From the NCBI GenBank assembly GCA_016297965.1, contig JAEDDP010000001.1:1-64000 (forward strand): DNA of 64,000 bases, given 5' to 3'. This DNA comes from Alphaproteobacteria bacterium. GTDB lineage: Bacteria > Pseudomonadota > Alphaproteobacteria > Rs-D84 > CACZYB01. Of this stretch, positions 43,488-52,162 are shown piece after piece. The notes below the pieces were generated by a model. That model worked only from the letters and a program-made list of their open reading frames with translations, ran no database searches and had not been told where the DNA came from. The number at the start of each line of letters is the position of its first letter. The first letter of the stretch is position 1. The position numbers and the translations under genes were made by a program.

Positions 43488-44741
43488 ATGTTTAAAAAAG
43501 TTTCTTTGTTATCCATGGCGTTTGTAATTGCATCAAAGGCAGTTATGGCAGGTGGATTTTCATTAACCGAGTATTCAACAACAAGTTTTGGTCGTGCATT
43601 TGCCGGACTTGGCATTGTGGGGGATGATTATTCCGCAATTATTTCCAACCCTGCCGGTATGAGTTTGGTAAAGGATGATGGTGTACAATTGGGGATGAGC
43701 CTTATTGACATATATGCAAAAATTTCCGATAACAGACCAGGTAAGGATGATGAAATAAGCCTTAATATATTTTCACCGGTACCATCGTTTTTTATGCAAA
43801 CAACGGTAAGTGATAAAATGAAGCTTGGTATGGCATTGTATACTCCTTATGGTCTTGGTACCGATTATAAGGATGGATGGTTTGGTCGTGATGAGGCTTT
43901 GCTTTCCGAAATTGTTGTGTATGATTTTACCGTTTCTTCATCATACGATTTAACAGATAAGTTCAGTATTGGTGCGTCGTTGTCAACACAATATGCAACG
44001 GCTGACCTTACAAATGATGTTGCTTCTGGTGCTATTTATTCAGAAATAGAAGGTCATTCCGACCCAACATTGGCATATACACTTGGTTTAATGTATCGTC
44101 CAACGGATAATACAAGGTTTGGTTTGTCGTACCGGTCAAAATCAACCTATGATTTAGAGGGAACACATACATTAAAGATGAATACAAATATCCCTGGTTC
44201 TAATTTGGGAATGCCATCTATTCCTTATGTTCCCGCTGGGACAAAATTAAAGGGTGATGCATGGGCTTCGGTTACATTGCCGGAAAATGTGATTTTATCC
44301 GCATATCAAAAAATTGATGATTTGGGATTGTCGGCAAGTGTTAAATGGACAAGATGGAGCCGGTTTGAATACCTTAACATTTATTCAAATGTAAAAGGTT
44401 CGGACGCCCTTGTAAGTTCAACTTATGAAAATTGGCAGGATACATGGACCTATGCCATTGGGGCGGATTATGACCTAAACAAAGATTGGGTTTTGCGTGC
44501 CGGTATTGAATATGATGAAACACCAATTCCGGGTGATGCAAACAGAACGGCCCGTATTCCAGATGACGACAGAATTATTACTTCACTTGGTGCAAGTTAT
44601 AAATTCAATGGTGGAAAGTTTGATATGGCGTATGCCCACATATTCCTTGATGGTGGAAATGCAAAATATCCAAGTGGATTTGATGCGGAATATGACCTTC
44701 ATATAAATATGTTGAGTTTTGCCGTTCAATATTATTTTTAA
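43488..44741 (+). CDS. fadL: FadL/OmpP1/TodX-family outer-membrane transport protein
   Basis: A 417-residue outer-membrane beta-barrel. A signal peptide (about 1-21, ending AVMA) precedes the family N-terminal hatch sequence GGFSLTEYSTTSFGRAFAG and the NPAGM motif (about 56-60). The C-terminus ends with a barrel-closing aromatic pattern AVQYYF. FadL channels take up long-chain fatty acids and other hydrophobic molecules. It is downstream of a TetR regulator and ends with a strong terminator. Substrate choice cannot be read from sequence. Confidence 0.92.
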   Translation: MFKKVSLLSMAFVIASKAVMAGGFSLTEYSTTSFGRAFAGLGIVGDDYSAIISNPAGMSLVKDDGVQLGMSLIDIYAKISDNRPGKDDEISLNIFSPVPSFFMQTTVSDKMKLGMALYTPYGLGTDYKDGWFGRDEALLSEIVVYDFTVSSSYDLTDKFSIGASLSTQYATADLTNDVASGAIYSEIEGHSDPTLAYTLGLMYRPTDNTRFGLSYRSKSTYDLEGTHTLKMNTNIPGSNLGMPSIPYVPAGTKLKGDAWASVTLPENVILSAYQKIDDLGLSASVKWTRWSRFEYLNIYSNVKGSDALVSSTYENWQDTWTYAIGADYDLNKDWVLRAGIEYDETPIPGDANRTARIPDDDRIITSLGASYKFNGGKFDMAYAHIFLDGGNAKYPSGFDAEYDLHINMLSFAVQYYF

Positions 44742-44773
44742 AAAATTCCCTTAATTTGTTTCTTTTTTTCCTT

Positions 44774-44810
44774 AAAAAACCTCCCCTTAAAAAAGGAGGT
44801 TTTTTTATTG
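44774..44810 (+). terminator. Strong terminator after fadL
   Basis: AAAAAACCTCC (44774-44784) pairs with GGAGGTTTTTT (44795-44805), followed by more T. Confidence 0.9.
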
Positions 44811-44867
44811 CTTATTTGTAATTATTTTTATAAAATGTATGTGTGTTTAAGATGAAAGGACATTAAA

Positions 44868-45266
44868 ATGGTTCAAAATACATCTTTAAAAGAACAATAT
44901 CTTATTGCGGTTTATGCGCTTAATCAATATAGACAACAATATCCTTCACTTGACGATATTGAGGATGAAGTGGTGATTGATTCCATTGACAAATGTTTTG
45001 AAATTATTTCCAAATACAAGTGCTCGCTAACCAAAAAAAGTGTGGCAAAACAAAAGAAAAAGGATGTTTCAACATCTGATTTGACGCCGTGGTTTTTGCA
45101 GGGTAAAAAGTCCCTTAAATTTTTTGAAATGATACTTATTTGCAGGCGGGAAGAATTGGGGTATGAAATAGAAGAGGTAAGACAAGAAATTTCAGAAATG
45201 AAAAATTCCTATGCCAGGGCGCGGTATACAAAAATTTTTGAATATGCAATGAAACAAAAAATATAA
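44868..45266 (+). CDS. Hypothetical helical protein
   Basis: A 132-residue soluble protein I do not recognise. It is mainly helical and charged, with a lysine-rich middle (about 56-67) and a C-terminal coiled-coil-like part. AAAGGA lies nine bases before the ATG. The next gene starts 12 bases after its stop with its own AGGAGG, so the two form an operon. Confidence 0.6.
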   Translation: MVQNTSLKEQYLIAVYALNQYRQQYPSLDDIEDEVVIDSIDKCFEIISKYKCSLTKKSVAKQKKKDVSTSDLTPWFLQGKKSLKFFEMILICRREELGYEIEEVRQEISEMKNSYARARYTKIFEYAMKQKI

Positions 45267-45278
45267 CAGGAGGTTTTA

Positions 45279-46148
45279 ATGGTTAAAAATATAAAATCGG
45301 GTGATGAATATAAAGTATTAAAGCAAACTTCACGGGCAAAAAAGATTGCATGGGCGTTTTCTTTGTTATGGATAGTGCTTATCCTTGTTCCCGTATTGAA
45401 CTTTTGCTATAAGAATTCAAATGCACTTAAAAACTATGTTGTGGTAAAGGGTGTTTATGAAATGAATAAAACCCTTATGTCCCAATATAATGATTTGTCA
45501 GCGAACCTTGTTAAAAATATAAATATTTCAAAATATACATCAAAAATAAAGGTGCCGGAAATAAAACTTGATAGTGTTGTGGCAAAAACAGAAAAGATTT
45601 CAAAGACGGCAACGGCTCTTTCTGCATTTGGTGTAAAGGGTGCCGGTAAAGTTGCGGATAAGACAGATGTCCTTCAAAAGCAAGTTGATAAAATCAATAC
45701 AGAAATCAGACAGAAAACAACAGAGTTAACCAAAACTTTGGATGCCGATTTGAATAAGGCATTAAAAGATGAACTTGCTTCGTTTGGTCGCAATCAAATG
45801 CAAAAGCAACTTCAACTTTCGGATGCGAATTATAAAAACCTTGTAAATGACAATTATGGAATTTCAAGCCCAGCATCCAGAAAGGTTTCGGCGTCAATTT
45901 ATTCGGAACTTTCAAAAAATTCGCATTCTGTTGTTAAAAGTGTGATGAATGCAATAAATTCATATTATACATATATTTATTGGACTTTGCTTGTTTTGGT
46001 ATTGGTAGTTGGACTTTTGCCAGTAGTTATTGCATTGAAGATTGCAAAATTGTTTACCGATAACTTTACAAAATGTCCATATTGTGGAAAGGTATTTTTA
46101 TCAAAGAAAGCGAAGTTTGGAATTATTTCAAAGTTGAAGTTTTGGTAG
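45279..46148 (+). CDS. Membrane protein with two TM helices, coiled coil and a C-terminal CPYCG motif
   Basis: A 289-residue protein I do not recognise. One helix lies at about 25-44 and another at about 229-252. The periplasmic or external stretch between them is long, helical and Lys/Thr-rich (coiled coil around 125-165). The short cytoplasmic tail carries CPYCGKVFL, half of a zinc ribbon with only one Cys pair, so metal binding would need a dimer or partner. It is co-transcribed with the gene at 44868. A clear terminator follows. Confidence 0.6.
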   Translation: MVKNIKSGDEYKVLKQTSRAKKIAWAFSLLWIVLILVPVLNFCYKNSNALKNYVVVKGVYEMNKTLMSQYNDLSANLVKNINISKYTSKIKVPEIKLDSVVAKTEKISKTATALSAFGVKGAGKVADKTDVLQKQVDKINTEIRQKTTELTKTLDADLNKALKDELASFGRNQMQKQLQLSDANYKNLVNDNYGISSPASRKVSASIYSELSKNSHSVVKSVMNAINSYYTYIYWTLLVLVLVVGLLPVVIALKIAKLFTDNFTKCPYCGKVFLSKKAKFGIISKLKFW

Positions 46149-46170
46149 TCTTTTTTGATTGAATTTTTAT

Positions 46171-46202
46171 TTCCCCAGTCGTGATGGTTGGGGAATTTTT
46201 TT
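46171..46202 (+). terminator. Terminator after the 45279 gene
   Basis: TTCCCCA (46171-46177) pairs with TGGGGAA (46189-46195), followed by seven T. Confidence 0.88.
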
Positions 46203-46222
46203 GTGTGTAGACTAAAATGTTC

Positions 46223-46251
46223 TTGACTTGTTCTTTATTTTGTGATATAAT
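46223..46251 (+). promoter_or_regulatory. Near-consensus promoter upstream of the GH108 gene
   Basis: TTGACT (46223-46228), 17 bases, perfect TATAAT (46246-46251); start expected near 46258. Confidence 0.8.
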
Positions 46252-46265
46252 GATTTTGTTCTAAT

Positions 46266-46335
46266 GGGACAGGTGTATAAAAAAATACCTGTCCTTTTTT
46301 TATGCCTCCTTTTATTTAAGGGGGCTTTTTATTAA
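46266..46335 (+). terminator. Two tandem hairpin terminators in the GH108 leader
   Basis: GGACAGGT (46267-46274) pairs with ACCTGTCC (46287-46294) and a seven-T run follows. Then GCCTCC pairs with GGGGGC (46319-46325 region), followed by five T. Both lie between the promoter and the GH108 start, so the gene is expressed only after read-through, or the promoter makes a short RNA of about 45 bases. Confidence 0.7.
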
Positions 46336-46360
46336 CCATAAAAATGAAGGGAAAAGGAAA

Positions 46361-47269
46361 ATGGGAAATAAAGTTTATGAAATAATTTGTGAAGATAATG
46401 CGTGTTCAGAATGCAAAAAATATGGAGGTATATTTTCGGAAAAACCAAAACATATTCCACCGTTTCATCCAAATTGTAGATGTGAAATGATTGAGACGGA
46501 GGAAATAAACAAACTTCAATTAGATTCAGGTGTTAGTGAAAGTAATTCTAATGTTGAAGATGTTATTAAAATAAAGAAAAGACTCTATGATTTGGGGTTT
46601 TATAATCCAGAGAATTTTGAGAAGGATACTTTATCTCCATATCCAAATACAAAATTATTTGATGCAATTGCTGATTTTCAAAAAGATTTGAATTTACCAA
46701 TAACTAAAACTATTCAACCAAATGATATGAATGTTGATGCTATTGATGCAATTTTTAATACTTATGATGTTGATTTGGTTTTTGAAATGAAAAAAAATGA
46801 AGAATTTCAAAAACTTGTAAAGTATTTATTGAAAAATGAGGGAGGGTATAAACCTGCGGATGGAATAGATAGAGGAGGAGAAACAAATTTTGGTATTTCG
46901 GAACTTTGGTATCCAAATGAAGATATAAAAAATATAAATAGGCTTAGGGCTTCTTATCTTTATTATAAGGACTATTATATAAAACCAAAAATTTATAAAC
47001 TTCCATTAAAATTAAGAGAGATAGTTTTTGATAATGCTGCAAATCAAGGACAACCAGCAGCAATTAGAAATTTACAAAGTGCATTAGGCGTAAAAGTTGA
47101 CGGAGCAATTGGTCCAGAAACATTAAATGCTGTTAAAAACACTTCTTTTGAAGAGTTGAAAATTTTATTAAAAGATAAAATAAAGGGGAGATATGATAAT
47201 ATTATTAAAAAAGACCCTAAACAAATATTTCATAAGGACGGTTGGGATAATAGGTTGAACAGATACTAA
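46361..47269 (+). CDS. GH108 lysozyme-like protein with N-terminal phage-head-like Cys/His motif
   Basis: A 302-residue protein of unusual layout. Residues 1-43 contain C10, C15, C18, then PPFHPNCRC with C39 and C41, closely resembling the zinc-like end motif of phage MuF-type minor head proteins. Residues 65-120 look like a peptidoglycan-binding repeat. Residues 150-230 are a GH108 muramidase with catalytic E160 in EGGY and the GGETNFGIS block. The end (about 232-262) is a second wall-binding segment with VDGAIGPET. There is no signal peptide. Base use is more A-rich than in neighbours. It may be a phage lysin or a secreted wall-cutting effector. Confidence 0.75.
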   Translation: MGNKVYEIICEDNACSECKKYGGIFSEKPKHIPPFHPNCRCEMIETEEINKLQLDSGVSESNSNVEDVIKIKKRLYDLGFYNPENFEKDTLSPYPNTKLFDAIADFQKDLNLPITKTIQPNDMNVDAIDAIFNTYDVDLVFEMKKNEEFQKLVKYLLKNEGGYKPADGIDRGGETNFGISELWYPNEDIKNINRLRASYLYYKDYYIKPKIYKLPLKLREIVFDNAANQGQPAAIRNLQSALGVKVDGAIGPETLNAVKNTSFEELKILLKDKIKGRYDNIIKKDPKQIFHKDGWDNRLNRY

Positions 47270-47826
47270 TCTTTGTTCGGATTATATGGGTGAAGGTTAT
47301 ACAGTCTTAAAAAAGAGATGTTTTTATTTGTTTTTGGATTGCAGTGTTTTTCAAAACTTATAGGAGAGTTGTATTTTTCTATACATTCCTTATTGTTTCC
47401 TATTGATACATAAAAAATATCTTCTTCTTTATCGTCAATTTGTAATTTATCTTTTATTATTTTTATGTATAAAATGCCAACAGGATTTAACCTCATATAT
47501 GTATCACATTCGGCGATAACAGTATCTTCATTTTGCGAAATGATTTTATCGCAGATATACATAAAGTTTTTTTGAGTTTTTAGGTTGCCTTCCATAATAT
47601 AGAAATTACCATGGTCGCTTTCATTTACAGATATGTGGTAATATTGTTTTGTATTATTGAGAAAATATTCACCCATATAGCCAATAAACTCTTTACCCAG
47701 TAAATCCTTTTTGATGGATAATTTATTTTCTGATTTTGTGGAAGTTGAGGTTTTTGTTTGGGTAATACTTGCCTTTATGGGAAGAGAAATGAGGAGAAGC
47801 AATGAAACAAAAATCTTTTTCATCAT
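47266..47826 (-). CDS. Secreted hypothetical protein converging on the GH108 gene
   Basis: A 186-residue protein with a clear signal peptide (MMKKIFVSLLLLISLPIKAS; cleavage about residue 19). The mature part has a Ser/Thr-rich start and three to four cysteines that could form disulfides, so it is probably periplasmic. I do not recognise the family. Its stop overlaps the GH108 stop by 4 bases. A periplasmic partner or inhibitor of that enzyme is conceivable, but only the neighbourhood suggests it. The ribosome site is poor; the second Met (47823) is an alternative start. Confidence 0.55.
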   Translation of the reverse strand: MMKKIFVSLLLLISLPIKASITQTKTSTSTKSENKLSIKKDLLGKEFIGYMGEYFLNNTKQYYHISVNESDHGNFYIMEGNLKTQKNFMYICDKIISQNEDTVIAECDTYMRLNPVGILYIKIIKDKLQIDDKEEDIFYVSIGNNKECIEKYNSPISFEKHCNPKTNKNISFLRLYNLHPYNPNKD

Positions 47827-47939
47827 AGTGGTTTTTATTATAATACTGATTTATTGTGGTAGCAAGGGAAAATGAGTTTTTGGAATTTATTTTATACAGA
47901 GGGTAGTTTTGTTATTTTATGAAAAATTTGTGGAAAAAA

Positions 47940-47997
47940 AATAAAACCGCCCAAAGGACGGTTTTCCTGTTCTGGCTCCGGTACTGATGTCCGAACT
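47940..47997 (-). repeat. Decayed copy of tRNA-Asn 3' end plus its terminator
   Basis: On the minus strand 47973-47997 aligns with the last 25 bases of tRNA-Asn: the T-loop core GTTCG and a perfect final ACCGGAGCCA. After the same 7-base spacing comes a terminator hairpin almost identical to the one behind the real tRNA (47940-47965 versus 48955-48981). This is a direct repeat of a tRNA 3' end, as left by integrases. It also ends the 48008 gene. Confidence 0.7.
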
Positions 47998-48007
47998 AAA
48001 AAAACAA

Positions 48008-48889
48008 TTATCTTTCTAAATTATCTTCCTGTTTTAAATTTTTTAAACGTTTTTTTATTTCAGCTTCTTCTTTCATTTTAATCATTTTGTCTTCAAGTGC
48101 AAATTTTGCATTTGTAAACATATTAAATGTTTTCGCTTCTATTTTTAATTTTGGAGAAATTCCTTTTGTTGTTTTATAAAATGGAGATACAGAAGAATAT
48201 ACATCAGCCTCATAACTCATTCCTGGAACTCCTTTAGAATGGCTTCCCCTTTTAAGGTTATAAAATTCTTTAACGTCTTTTTCTCTTTTGTAAACTTCTA
48301 AAGCATATTCCTGAATTTCATAAGTTGGATTTTTAATATAATTTATTACTCTAGGATTTTTTTGTATTGCCAATATTTGTAAGTCTTTTGATGGTTTTTC
48401 TATATACTCTATGCAATATGGATCTATTGAAACAGCAACATTTTTCATATTAAGAGTAGGATTTTTTATATATTTAAGAAGTGTTGGTTTTATAGATAGA
48501 GCTTTTATTGCCATATCTTCTGTTATATCTATTGTCAAATATGGTAAAACAGTATAGTCTTTCTTAAATGCAAATTCTTGTAGTGAAACTGATGGATTTT
48601 TCATAAGACTAAGATTTTGAGGATTTTTTTCCAATATAAGTTTTCTTATTTTTTCAGAACATTTTTCATTTGTAGCAATATCTTCACCATATTTTTCAAT
48701 AGCAAAATCTAATTGTTTAGGGGATAATACTTTATCAAGTTCTGTAATATGTTCATTTAATGCCTGTATATTTTTCCTTCTTATGCTAAGATATGCATCT
48801 GCATATACATTATCATCTTCAAGAAAATTATCATGTTTTAAATCTTCAAGAATATTTGTGTTCTGAAATTGTTTTTTTGAATTTATCAT
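48008..48889 (-). CDS. Hypothetical protein with tandem 'NP' helical repeats, on a tRNA-bounded segment
   Basis: A 293-residue soluble protein. From about 85 to 205 it has tandem units of roughly 20 residues with the pattern I/L-x-K-N-P-x-x-x-x-Q-x-x-A-x-x, for example KNPSVSLQEFAF, KNPTLNMKNVAV, EKPSKDLQILAI and KNPTYEIQEYAL. The pattern suggests a helical-repeat solenoid loosely like DUF4116. The C-terminus is a basic coiled coil. ATG 48889 is chosen because AAGGA precedes it; the longer frame to 48970 lacks a site. It is the only gene between tRNA-Asn and the decayed copy of the tRNA's end. The 54018 gene has similar repeats. Confidence 0.65.
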   Translation of the reverse strand: MINSKKQFQNTNILEDLKHDNFLEDDNVYADAYLSIRRKNIQALNEHITELDKVLSPKQLDFAIEKYGEDIATNEKCSEKIRKLILEKNPQNLSLMKNPSVSLQEFAFKKDYTVLPYLTIDITEDMAIKALSIKPTLLKYIKNPTLNMKNVAVSIDPYCIEYIEKPSKDLQILAIQKNPRVINYIKNPTYEIQEYALEVYKREKDVKEFYNLKRGSHSKGVPGMSYEADVYSSVSPFYKTTKGISPKLKIEAKTFNMFTNAKFALEDKMIKMKEEAEIKKRLKNLKQEDNLER

Positions 48890-48954
48890 AGCTTTAATCC
48901 TTTTTATTGAATTGCACAATGCTATTATATCATAAAAAGGGGGTGCTTGCAATA

Positions 48955-48981
48955 AATAAAACCGCCCCAAAGGACGGTTTT
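48955..48981 (-). terminator. Terminator after tRNA-Asn
   Basis: On the minus strand AAAACCGTCC pairs with GGGCGGTTTT around a short loop, followed by ATTTATT, 7 bases after the tRNA CCA. Confidence 0.8.
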
Positions 48982-48988
48982 TGATTTA

Positions 48989-49063
48989 TGGCTCCGGTGG
49001 ATGGATTCGAACCAACGACCAATTGATTAACAGTCAACTGCGCTACCACTGCGCTACACCGGA
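48989..49063 (-). tRNA. tRNA-Asn (GTT)
   Basis: A 75-base tRNA on the minus strand: acceptor TCCGGTG/CACCGGA, anticodon loop ctGTTaa, T-arm GGTTCGAATCC and encoded CCA. Its 3' end is duplicated at 47973-47997. Confidence 0.95.
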
Positions 49064-49123
49064 ATAGTGTTTAAATTTATACATCATCTTTTATATAAAA
49101 TCAAGCACTTTTTTCAATTTTTT

Positions 49124-50932
49124 TTAAATATGAACTATGTGTACCGAAATAGGTGGCTTTTTATCCATCAAATCACGTATTACACGGCGAATACTTGCAA
49201 CCGTGATTTCACGGATTCTTTCGTCATTTTGTAATTCCTTCTTTGAAAGATTTTTTATTGTTGCCTTTATTTCGTTTACAATTGCCGATTTTATCATTCC
49301 GGTGGAGTCTGTTTCAAATACTCCGAATGATGAAACTTCGGGCTTTCCAACAAGTCCAGATTTGTTTAGGGTAAGGCTGGCAAATACGGCACCGTTATAA
49401 TTTATCTTACGTCTTGCCGAGAAAACATCATTTGTTGCGGAGATATGGCGAGTTCCATCAATAATGATTTCACCGGTTGGGATAACCTCAACAACCTTTG
49501 GTGCTTTGCCGTCCTCTATTTCAATAAAATCACCGTTTCCAATGATTTGTACGTTTTTAATTTTGCATTCTTGACCTATTTTGGCATTACGGAAAAGGTG
49601 TATTGCCTCACCATGAACAGGAATAAGAATTTGTGGTTTTAACAAATTATAAAGTTCTTCAAGTTCAGGTTTGCTTCCGTGTCCGGATGCATGGATTTTT
49701 GGATTATCAAGTGTGGTTATAACATTTACACCCATTTTTGAAAGGTTGTTTTGTACCGCCAAAATAGATTCCTCATTTCCAGGGATAATTTTTGATGAAA
49801 AGATTACGGTATCCCCATGATGAAGTTTTAGGTCGGCATATTCGTTTGCGGAAACACGTGTAAGAACACTTCGTGGTTCACCTTGGGTTCCGGTACATAA
49901 GTATAATGCCTTTTTGTCATCCAATTTATAGGCATCTTCGGCAGAAATGTATTCCAAATCCTTTAAATAACCTTCGGATTTTGCAATGTCAATAATTGTT
50001 TCCATTGAACGACCAAGGATAACAAGCTTTCTTCCGGTTGCGGTTGCAATCTTGCTTACGGTTTCAATACGTACGGCATTTGTGGCAAAGCAGGTAATTA
50101 CAACCTTACCTTCTTTAATGCCCTTTACAACCTTTTCAAGTTCACTTACGACTTCGGCTTCACTTCGGCTGTGTTCGTTTACAAGGGAGTTTGTTGAATC
50201 ACACATAACCGCCAAAACACCTTCCTTTGCAAGCTTTTTAAGTGTACCCATATCCGATGTTTTATCCATAAGAGGTTCAGGGTCAAATTTCCAATCGCCG
50301 GTGTGAAGGATGTTTCCTTGTTCCGTACGGATTATTATTCCGTTTGATTGTGGAATAGAGTGGGTAAAGTGGAAGTATTCAATATCAAAGGCACCAAGTT
50401 TGAAATGTGCGCCGTCCTTTGATACTTTTTTCATTGGAACCTTTCCCAATAAATCGTTTTCAGCAAGCTTATTTTCAAGCATTTTAAGTGCGAATGCAGT
50501 TCCGTAAATTGGACAACGAACTTCCTGCCATAAATAAGGGATTGCACCGTAGTGGTCTTCGTGTGAATGGGTTAAAAGAATAGCCTTTACACGGTCCTTT
50601 ATAACACGAAGGAATGAGCTGTCTGGGATAACATATTCCGCACCGGCCATACGTTCGGTTGGGAATCCAATTCCCATATCAACGATTATCCATTCGCCAC
50701 GGGTTCCGTAAAGATAAAGGTTGCAACCTATTTTGTCGCCCATACCACCCAATGCACCAAAGTATACCTTTGAATCACTGGACGATGTATTCATTTGAGT
50801 TTTTATATTTTTCTTTTTTTCAACCTTTGGGGCATCAACTATCTTTTTTGCCTTTTTAACTGCCTTTGATGGTTTAGTAGCCTTTTTAGTGGAGGTTGTT
50901 TTTTTTGTTTTTTTATCCTTTTTGAAAAGCAT
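49124..50932 (-). CDS. rnj: Ribonuclease J
   Basis: A 602-residue metallo-beta-lactamase RNase of the beta-CASP group. The zinc site H-x-H-x-D-H is HSHEDH in LLTHSHEDHYGAIPYL (about 121-136 of this frame). The beta-CASP block and C-terminal domain are complete. RNase J combines endo- and 5' exonuclease activity and is the main RNA-decay enzyme in many Alphaproteobacteria. An unusual Lys/Ala/Thr-rich N-terminal extension of about 45 residues precedes the conserved VYFGALGGMG start. ATG 50932 is chosen because AAGGA precedes it and the longer frame overlaps radC. Confidence 0.93.
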   Translation of the reverse strand: MLFKKDKKTKKTTSTKKATKPSKAVKKAKKIVDAPKVEKKKNIKTQMNTSSSDSKVYFGALGGMGDKIGCNLYLYGTRGEWIIVDMGIGFPTERMAGAEYVIPDSSFLRVIKDRVKAILLTHSHEDHYGAIPYLWQEVRCPIYGTAFALKMLENKLAENDLLGKVPMKKVSKDGAHFKLGAFDIEYFHFTHSIPQSNGIIIRTEQGNILHTGDWKFDPEPLMDKTSDMGTLKKLAKEGVLAVMCDSTNSLVNEHSRSEAEVVSELEKVVKGIKEGKVVITCFATNAVRIETVSKIATATGRKLVILGRSMETIIDIAKSEGYLKDLEYISAEDAYKLDDKKALYLCTGTQGEPRSVLTRVSANEYADLKLHHGDTVIFSSKIIPGNEESILAVQNNLSKMGVNVITTLDNPKIHASGHGSKPELEELYNLLKPQILIPVHGEAIHLFRNAKIGQECKIKNVQIIGNGDFIEIEDGKAPKVVEVIPTGEIIIDGTRHISATNDVFSARRKINYNGAVFASLTLNKSGLVGKPEVSSFGVFETDSTGMIKSAIVNEIKATIKNLSKKELQNDERIREITVASIRRVIRDLMDKKPPISVHIVHI

Positions 50933-50963
50933 TTTTGTTTTTCCTTTTTTATTGTTTATAAAT

Positions 50964-51647
50964 TTATAAAAGTCCGAATGATTTAAAACTGAAACAATTA
51001 CCCTTTCCGACAATAAGGTGATCGTGAAGTGGAACGTCAATAGTTTTAAGAATATCACGTATTTTCTTAGTTATATTTATATCCGCATTTGATGGTGCGG
51101 TATCACCGGTTGGGTGATTATGTACAATTATGATACTTGCGGCACCTATTTCAAGGACGTTTTTCAAAATTTCCCTTGGGTAAACAGATGAAGTATTTAT
51201 CGTACCAGTAGAATGAACTTCGTCCTTTATTAAATGACATTTGGAATTTAGGTAAAGTACATGAAATTCTTCGGTTGTTTTGTTTCCAATATTTGCCTGA
51301 CAATAATTGATAAGTTCGGGCCAGTTGGAAATAACCGAATCTTCCATAACCTTATCCTTTAATGTTTTGGTTATTGCAGATTGTATAATTTTAAATGTTG
51401 CAACAACCGTTTCACCAACACCTTTTATTTCCATAAGTTGTGATGGAGAAGCATTTATAACACCACCAAATGTTTTAAATTTTGTAATCAATTCCTTTGA
51501 TAATGGTTTTACATCACGTCGTGGGATTGCAATGGTTAAAAGAAGTTCAAGCAATTCATAATCAGCAAAAGATTCACTTCCATTTTCAAGAAGCTTTTTT
51601 TTAAGCCTTTCTCTGTGACCGAGATAATGTTGTTTTTGTTCTTCCAT
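50964..51647 (-). CDS. radC: RadC family protein (JAMM/MPN+)
   Basis: A 227-residue RadC. The N-terminal UPF0758 helix-hairpin-helix region (DYELLELLL and IKGVGE) is followed by the JAB/MPN+ metalloprotease-like domain, with HNHPTGDTAPSNAD near 170-183 holding the metal-binding H-x-H...D. Despite the name, a DNA repair role is not well supported in general. Its start lies inside the end of the 51601 gene (47-base overlap), so it is likely co-translated. Confidence 0.93.
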   Translation of the reverse strand: MEEQKQHYLGHRERLKKKLLENGSESFADYELLELLLTIAIPRRDVKPLSKELITKFKTFGGVINASPSQLMEIKGVGETVVATFKIIQSAITKTLKDKVMEDSVISNWPELINYCQANIGNKTTEEFHVLYLNSKCHLIKDEVHSTGTINTSSVYPREILKNVLEIGAASIIIVHNHPTGDTAPSNADINITKKIRDILKTIDVPLHDHLIVGKGNCFSFKSFGLL

Positions 51648-52134
51648 TTATTTTTTTCTTTTGCCTTATATATCGTTCACACAAGATTTTAGTATTTTTT
51701 GCATTGTTTGTAAAGTCTTTGTTTTCAGAAGAACTTTTTATTTTGGATTTTCGTTTAATTATATTGAATGTTTTTTCGGTTATGAAATCCAATGTATATA
51801 ATATATTTCCAATGCCAAGAAAGATAATTTGAAATATTGGAATTAAAATACTGTTTAAAATAAAATCACTTATCCTGAAAAGTAAAACGACAACAAAAAT
51901 TACCCATGAGGTTAAAAAGAATCCCTCAATATATGTTTTTGAAGTATAGGATATTTTGTAATCGTAAAGATATTTTGATATTGGAACGTTGTAAAGATAT
52001 ATATAAACAAAGCGATAAAATATAACACTTGCACATACGGCAAGGATGAATAAAAACCTAAGGGAAAATAATGGTTTGTTTGTTGGAATGACGTCTGTAT
52101 CTGTTAAAAAACTTTGCCATTTTCTTATTTTCAT
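51601..52134 (-). CDS. Hypothetical membrane protein upstream of radC
   Basis: A 177-residue protein with about three to four hydrophobic segments (about 25-48, 73-92, 95-118) and a long basic Lys/Ser/Asn-rich tail (about 125-177). I do not recognise it. The tail overlaps radC by 47 bases, which explains part of its composition. A GGGGAAA site precedes ATG 52134. It sits between aspS and radC, on the same strand. Confidence 0.6.
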   Translation of the reverse strand: MKIRKWQSFLTDTDVIPTNKPLFSLRFLFILAVCASVIFYRFVYIYLYNVPISKYLYDYKISYTSKTYIEGFFLTSWVIFVVVLLFRISDFILNSILIPIFQIIFLGIGNILYTLDFITEKTFNIIKRKSKIKSSSENKDFTNNAKNTKILCERYIRQKKKINGRTKTTLSRSQRKA

Positions 52135-52162
52135 TATTTCCCCTTTTCGTTTTTTTTATTTT

